From CAZJNX01 sp964547415 (GTDB taxonomy: Bacteria; Pseudomonadota; Alphaproteobacteria; Rhizobiales; Amorphaceae), in the NCBI GenBank assembly GCA_964547415.1, contig CAZJNX010000206.1:1-8037 (forward strand): a stretch of 8,037 bases of DNA. The letters run 5' to 3'. The position numbers were made by a program, and so were the translations under genes. The notes under the pieces were generated by a model. It was not told where the DNA came from and made no database searches. It worked only from the letters and a program-made list of their open reading frames with translations. Shown here piece after piece: positions 5,158 to 8,037 of the stretch; the stretch's first letter is position 1; each line of letters opens with the position of its first letter.

Positions 5158-6470
5158 TGGCGTCCGTCGCGACCGGTCCGCACGGCCCGCGCCCCCTCCT
5201 CCTCGCCAACGCCCGCGTGGTGGACCCGGACCGGCGGCTCGACGAGCCGGGCGCGGTGGCGATCGCCGGCGGGCGGATCCTCGGCGCGGGGCGGGCGGCG
5301 TCGAACCAGGGCGCGCCGGACGGAGCCGAGGTGGTGGACTGCGCGGGCGCCGTCGTCGCGCCCGGCCTCGTCGACATGCGCGTGTTCGTGGGCGAGCCGG
5401 GCATGGCCCACCGGGAGACGCTGGCGAGCGCGGCACAGGCCGCCGCCCGCGGGGGCGTCACCACCATCGTCACCATGCCCGACACCGCGCCGCCCATCGA
5501 CGACCCCGCCCTCGTCGACTACCTCATGCGCCGCGCGCGGGACGTCGCCGGCGTCGCCGTCAGGCCCATGGCCGCACTCACCAAGGGCCTTGCGGGGACC
5601 GAGCTCGCCGAGATGGGCCTCCTCGCCGCGGAGGGCGCGGTCGCCGTCTCCAACGGGCGGCGGGCGGTGCGCGATGCCCGCGTCCTGCGCCGCGCCCTCG
5701 CCTACGCCGCCGACTACGGCCTCCTCGTCGACCACCTGCCGGAGGACCCGGACCTTGCGGCCGGCGGCGTCATGAACGAGGGCGAGACGGCGACCCGCCT
5801 CGGCCTGCCCGGCATCCCCCACGAGGCCGAGCACGTGATCCTGGAGCGGGACGTGCGGCTCGCCCGCCTCGCCCGCGCGCGGCTCCACGCGGCGGCCGTC
5901 TCGTCGGCGGGCTCGCTCCCGATCCTCGCCCGGGCGCGGGAGGCGGGAGCGGACGTCACCGCCGCCGTCCCCGTCACCCACGTGACGCTCAACGAGCTCG
6001 ACGTGGTCGGCTACCGCACCTTCCTGAAGCTGAAGCCGCCTCTCCGGGAAGAGGAGAACCGCCTCGCCCTCGTGGCGGGCCTCGCGGACGGCACCATCGA
6101 CATTCTCGTGTCCGGCCACGACCCGATGGACGTGGAGGTGAAGCGGGTGCCCTTCGCCGAGGCGGCGGACGGGGCCGTCGGCCTCGAGACGCTGCTTCCC
6201 GCGGCGCTCCGCCTCGTCCACGGCGGAGACCTTTCGCTCCTGCGCCTGTTCGAGGCGGCCGCCCTCGCCCCGGCCCGCCGCCTCGGCCTTCCCGTGGGCC
6301 GCCTGTCGCCCGGTGCGCCCGCGGACGTGATCGTCCTCGATCCGGACGCGCCGTTCGTGGTGGACCGGGACGCGCTCGTCTCGCGATCGAAGAACACCCC
6401 GTTCGAGGGGGCGCTCCTGTCGGGCGTGGTGCGGCGGACGGTCGTGGCCGGCCGCACCGTCCTTCCCTGA
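5157..6470 (+). CDS. pyrC: Dihydroorotase homologue, probably non-catalytic PyrB partner
   Basis: This 437-residue amidohydrolase-fold protein aligns throughout with type I dihydroorotases: a beta-rich N-terminal part, APGLVDMRVFVGEPGMAHRETLASAAQAAARGGVTT from 68, VMNEGETATRLGLPGIPHEAE at 205-225, and GLETLLPAALRLVHGG at 342-357. The metal and active-site positions are largely lost. The HxH after APGLVDM is R75-V-F77, the FSDDG-like loop is S165-N166-G167, the CHVST His is Ala247, and the Asp of DHAPH is Gly320. His193 and His321 remain. Pseudomonas-type inactive PyrC proteins are known to be needed for assembly of the large aspartate carbamoyltransferase complex, and the one-base overlap with pyrB fits that role. 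ATG 5157 has GGGGAGG (5143-5149) 7 bases upstream. Databases would call it dihydroorotase; I infer it is not catalytic. Confidence 0.93.
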   Translation: MASVATGPHGPRPLLLANARVVDPDRRLDEPGAVAIAGGRILGAGRAASNQGAPDGAEVVDCAGAVVAPGLVDMRVFVGEPGMAHRETLASAAQAAARGGVTTIVTMPDTAPPIDDPALVDYLMRRARDVAGVAVRPMAALTKGLAGTELAEMGLLAAEGAVAVSNGRRAVRDARVLRRALAYAADYGLLVDHLPEDPDLAAGGVMNEGETATRLGLPGIPHEAEHVILERDVRLARLARARLHAAAVSSAGSLPILARAREAGADVTAAVPVTHVTLNELDVVGYRTFLKLKPPLREEENRLALVAGLADGTIDILVSGHDPMDVEVKRVPFAEAADGAVGLETLLPAALRLVHGGDLSLLRLFEAAALAPARRLGLPVGRLSPGAPADVIVLDPDAPFVVDRDALVSRSKNTPFEGALLSGVVRRTVVAGRTVLP

Positions 6471-6501
6471 CGGCCCCTTGCGGGTCGTTGCCGGGCGGGC
6501 G

Positions 6502-6517
6502 CCCTTTGCCTAAAGGG
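6502..6517 (+). terminator. Perfect hairpin between pyrC and plsY, possible weak terminator
   Basis: CCCTTT (6502-6507) and AAAGGG (6512-6517) form a perfect 6-bp stem with a GCCT loop. It starts 31 bases after the pyrC stop and ends 29 bases before the plsY start. It is the only A/T-containing symmetric element in this 76-base spacer. No T-run follows. It could reduce read-through from pyrBC into plsY or mark an mRNA processing site. Confidence 0.35.
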
Positions 6518-6546
6518 TCGGGGAAGAAACGGCCGGAGGTTGTCGC

Positions 6547-7161
6547 GTGCCCGATCCCATCAGCTGGCAGCTCGCCCTTCCGTGGTACGCGGCGGCGGCG
6601 GCGCTCGGCTATCTCCTCGGCTCGATCCCGTTCGGGGTGCTGTTGACGCGCCTTGCCGGCACGGGGGACCTGCGCAAGATCGGCTCGGGCAACATCGGGG
6701 CGACCAACGTCCTGAGGACCGGGCGGAAGGATCTCGCCGCCCTCACCCTCCTCGGCGACGCACTGAAGGGCACGGCCGCCGTCCTGATCGGGGGCATGTG
6801 GGGGCCCGACACGGCGGTGATCGCCGGCGTCTTCGCCTTCCTCGGCCACCTGTTCCCGGTTTGGCTCGGCTTTCGCGGGGGGAAGGGCGTCGCCACCTTC
6901 CTCGGCGTCGTCGCCGCCCTCGACCTCGCCGCCGGGCTGATCTTCGCGGCCGTGTGGCTCGCGACGGCGTTCCTCACCCGCTACTCCTCCCTGTCGGCGC
7001 TCCTCGCCTCGCTGTCGGTGCCGCTGTTCCTGTTCTGGGCGGGCGGCTTCCAACTGGCCGAGGCGACGGGCCTCCTTGCCCTCCTGTTGTGGGTGAAGCA
7101 CGGGGCCAACATCCGCCGCCTCCTGTCCGGCCGGGAAAGCCGGATCGGCGCGAAGGGCTGA
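6547..7161 (+). CDS. plsY: Acyl-phosphate:glycerol-3-phosphate acyltransferase
   Basis: PlsY is an inner-membrane enzyme that transfers an acyl group from acyl phosphate to the 1-position of glycerol-3-phosphate, opening phospholipid synthesis. The 204 residues are of normal length and mostly hydrophobic, with about five membrane segments (near 14-36, 64-84, 88-108, 116-143 and 147-183). The family's cytoplasmic motifs are all visible: GSIPFG (25-30), KIGSGNIGATNVLRTGRK (44-61), GDALKG (70-75), GHLFPVWLGFRGGKGVAT (100-117) and KHGANIRRLLSGRE (184-197). The start is GTG 6547, supported by GGAGG (6535-6539) 7 bases upstream. It sits 76 bases after pyrC, with a small hairpin between, and dprA follows after 5 bases, so plsY and dprA are probably one transcript. 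Confidence 0.96.
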   Translation: MPDPISWQLALPWYAAAAALGYLLGSIPFGVLLTRLAGTGDLRKIGSGNIGATNVLRTGRKDLAALTLLGDALKGTAAVLIGGMWGPDTAVIAGVFAFLGHLFPVWLGFRGGKGVATFLGVVAALDLAAGLIFAAVWLATAFLTRYSSLSALLASLSVPLFLFWAGGFQLAEATGLLALLLWVKHGANIRRLLSGRESRIGAKG

Positions 7162-7166
7162 GGCGG

Positions 7167-8037
7167 GTGGAGGCGCCGCCGTTCGCCGAGCGGGTGGCGC
7201 TCCTGCGCCTCGCCCGCTCGGACAACGTGGGACCCGCCACGGTGCGGGACCTCCTCGCCCACTTCCGCACCGCCGAGGCCGCGCTCGAGGCGATCCCGGC
7301 GCTCGCCGCCCGCGGGGGCCGGCGCGGCGCCATCCGCCTCGCCTCCCGCGAGGCGGCCGAAGCGGAGCTCGACGCCCTCGAGGACCTGGGCGGCACCCTC
7401 CTCACCCTCGCCGACCCGGCCTATCCCCGCCGCCTCGCCGCCATCGAGGGGGCGCCGACGGTCCTGTCGGTCGCGGGCGACGTTTCCGCCCTGTCGCGTC
7501 CGGCGGTCGCCATCGTCGGCTCGCGCAACGCCTCCCTGTCGGGCCGCAAGACCGCCGAGGCGCTGGCGCGGGACCTCGGCCGGGCGGGCCTCCTCGTCGT
7601 GTCCGGCCTCGCCCGGGGGATCGACGGGGCGGCCCACGAGGTGGCCCTTGCGACGGGCACGGTGGCGGTGATGGCGGGCGGGCTCGACCGGGTCTATCCG
7701 CCCGAGCACGCGGACCTCGCCGCGCGGATGGTGGAGGCGGGCGGGGCGGTCGCGACGGAGATGCCGCTCGGCTGGCAGGCGCGCTCGGTGGACTTTCCCC
7801 GCCGCAACCGCATCGTCTCGGGCCTGTCGCTGGCGGTGGTGGTGGTGGAGGCGGCGCGCCGCTCCGGCACCGTCCACACGGCGCGCCACGCCCTCGACCA
7901 GGGGCGGGACGTGTTCGCCGTTCCGGGCTCCCCGCGGGACCCGCGGGCGGAGGGCTGCAACGCGCTCATCAAGGAAGGCGCGGGCCTGGTGACGGAGGCG
8001 GCCGACGTCCTGTCGGCCCTCGACTGGCAGGACGGGG
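7167..8037 (+). CDS. dprA: DNA-processing protein DprA, N-terminal 290 residues (3' truncated by window)
   Basis: DprA (Smf) binds incoming single-stranded DNA and loads RecA during natural transformation, and is also widespread in bacteria not known to be competent. Residues 10-60 form a SAM/helix-hairpin-helix-like N-terminal region (LLRLARSDNVGPATVRDLL). The Rossmann-like DprA domain starts near 77 and carries AIVGSRNASLSGRKTA (115-130), VVSGLARGIDGAAHEVAL (144-161), MAGGLDRVYPPEH (169-181), FPRRNRIVSGLS (210-221) and GRDVFAVPGSPRDPRAEGCN (246-265). GTG 7167, 5 bases after the plsY stop, is the likely start; GAAGGG (7152-7157) inside plsY could serve as ribosome site. The frame is open to the last base. 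The usual C-terminal winged-helix domain would lie beyond the window. In related genomes topA commonly follows. Confidence 0.95.
   Translation, partial: MEAPPFAERVALLRLARSDNVGPATVRDLLAHFRTAEAALEAIPALAARGGRRGAIRLASREAAEAELDALEDLGGTLLTLADPAYPRRLAAIEGAPTVLSVAGDVSALSRPAVAIVGSRNASLSGRKTAEALARDLGRAGLLVVSGLARGIDGAAHEVALATGTVAVMAGGLDRVYPPEHADLAARMVEAGGAVATEMPLGWQARSVDFPRRNRIVSGLSLAVVVVEAARRSGTVHTARHALDQGRDVFAVPGSPRDPRAEGCNALIKEGAGLVTEAADVLSALDWQDG

Noticed and set aside
3126..6221. Open frame of over 1000 codons on the - strand, running antisense to pyrB and pyrC and overlapping the AidB-like gene in another frame
   Set aside because: The translation is Arg/Gly/Pro/Ala-rich with no family motif, and it opposes two strongly conserved genes. 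Long spurious frames are expected at this GC content.
7833..7847. GTG trinucleotide run within dprA
   Set aside because: It encodes the conserved Val-rich strand (AVVVVEA) of the Rossmann fold. It is short and in frame, with no sign of a slippage site.

Overview
The window is about 8 kb of very GC-rich, tightly packed chromosome carrying conserved housekeeping genes. Protein sequence and gene order point to an alphaproteobacterium, most likely of the order Hyphomicrobiales (Rhizobiales). The evidence is the pyrB-pyrC-plsY-dprA cluster with its degenerate PyrC, and a SUF cluster ending in a cysteine desulfurase, a DUF59 protein and an IscA-type protein. I see no mobile element, CRISPR array, tRNA, rRNA or phage gene.

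Layout. (1) Bases 1-1060, + strand: the 3' end of a SUF iron-sulfur assembly operon, made of the SufS C-terminus, a DUF59/SufT-type protein and an A-type (SufA/IscA) protein. A strong hairpin at 1071-1096 follows. (2) Bases 1348-4099, - strand: a two-helix DUF502 membrane protein at 1348-2100, and upstream of it a divergent AidB-like acyl-CoA dehydrogenase family protein at 2369-4099. The 268-base gap between them holds a long imperfect hairpin, a perfect 10-bp palindrome and an AT-rich island. (3) Bases 4169-8037, + strand, divergent from the AidB-like gene: a possible 14-codon leader peptide, then pyrB (aspartate carbamoyltransferase), pyrC (dihydroorotase homologue), plsY (acyl-phosphate:G3P acyltransferase) and the first 290 codons of dprA, which runs off the window.

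How the genes work together. The SUF genes supply and deliver sulfur or Fe-S clusters. PyrB makes carbamoyl-aspartate in pyrimidine synthesis. The adjacent PyrC has lost most dihydroorotase metal ligands, so it is probably a structural partner of PyrB rather than an enzyme, and an active dihydroorotase should be encoded elsewhere. PlsY starts phospholipid synthesis, and DprA loads RecA onto incoming single-stranded DNA. These last two share the cluster with pyrBC by position, with no evident functional link.

Nothing here amounts to a new system. The points most worth checking are the AidB-like protein with Gln in place of the usual acyl-CoA dehydrogenase Glu, the degenerate PyrC, the possible leader peptide coupled to pyrB, and several intergenic hairpins and palindromes.
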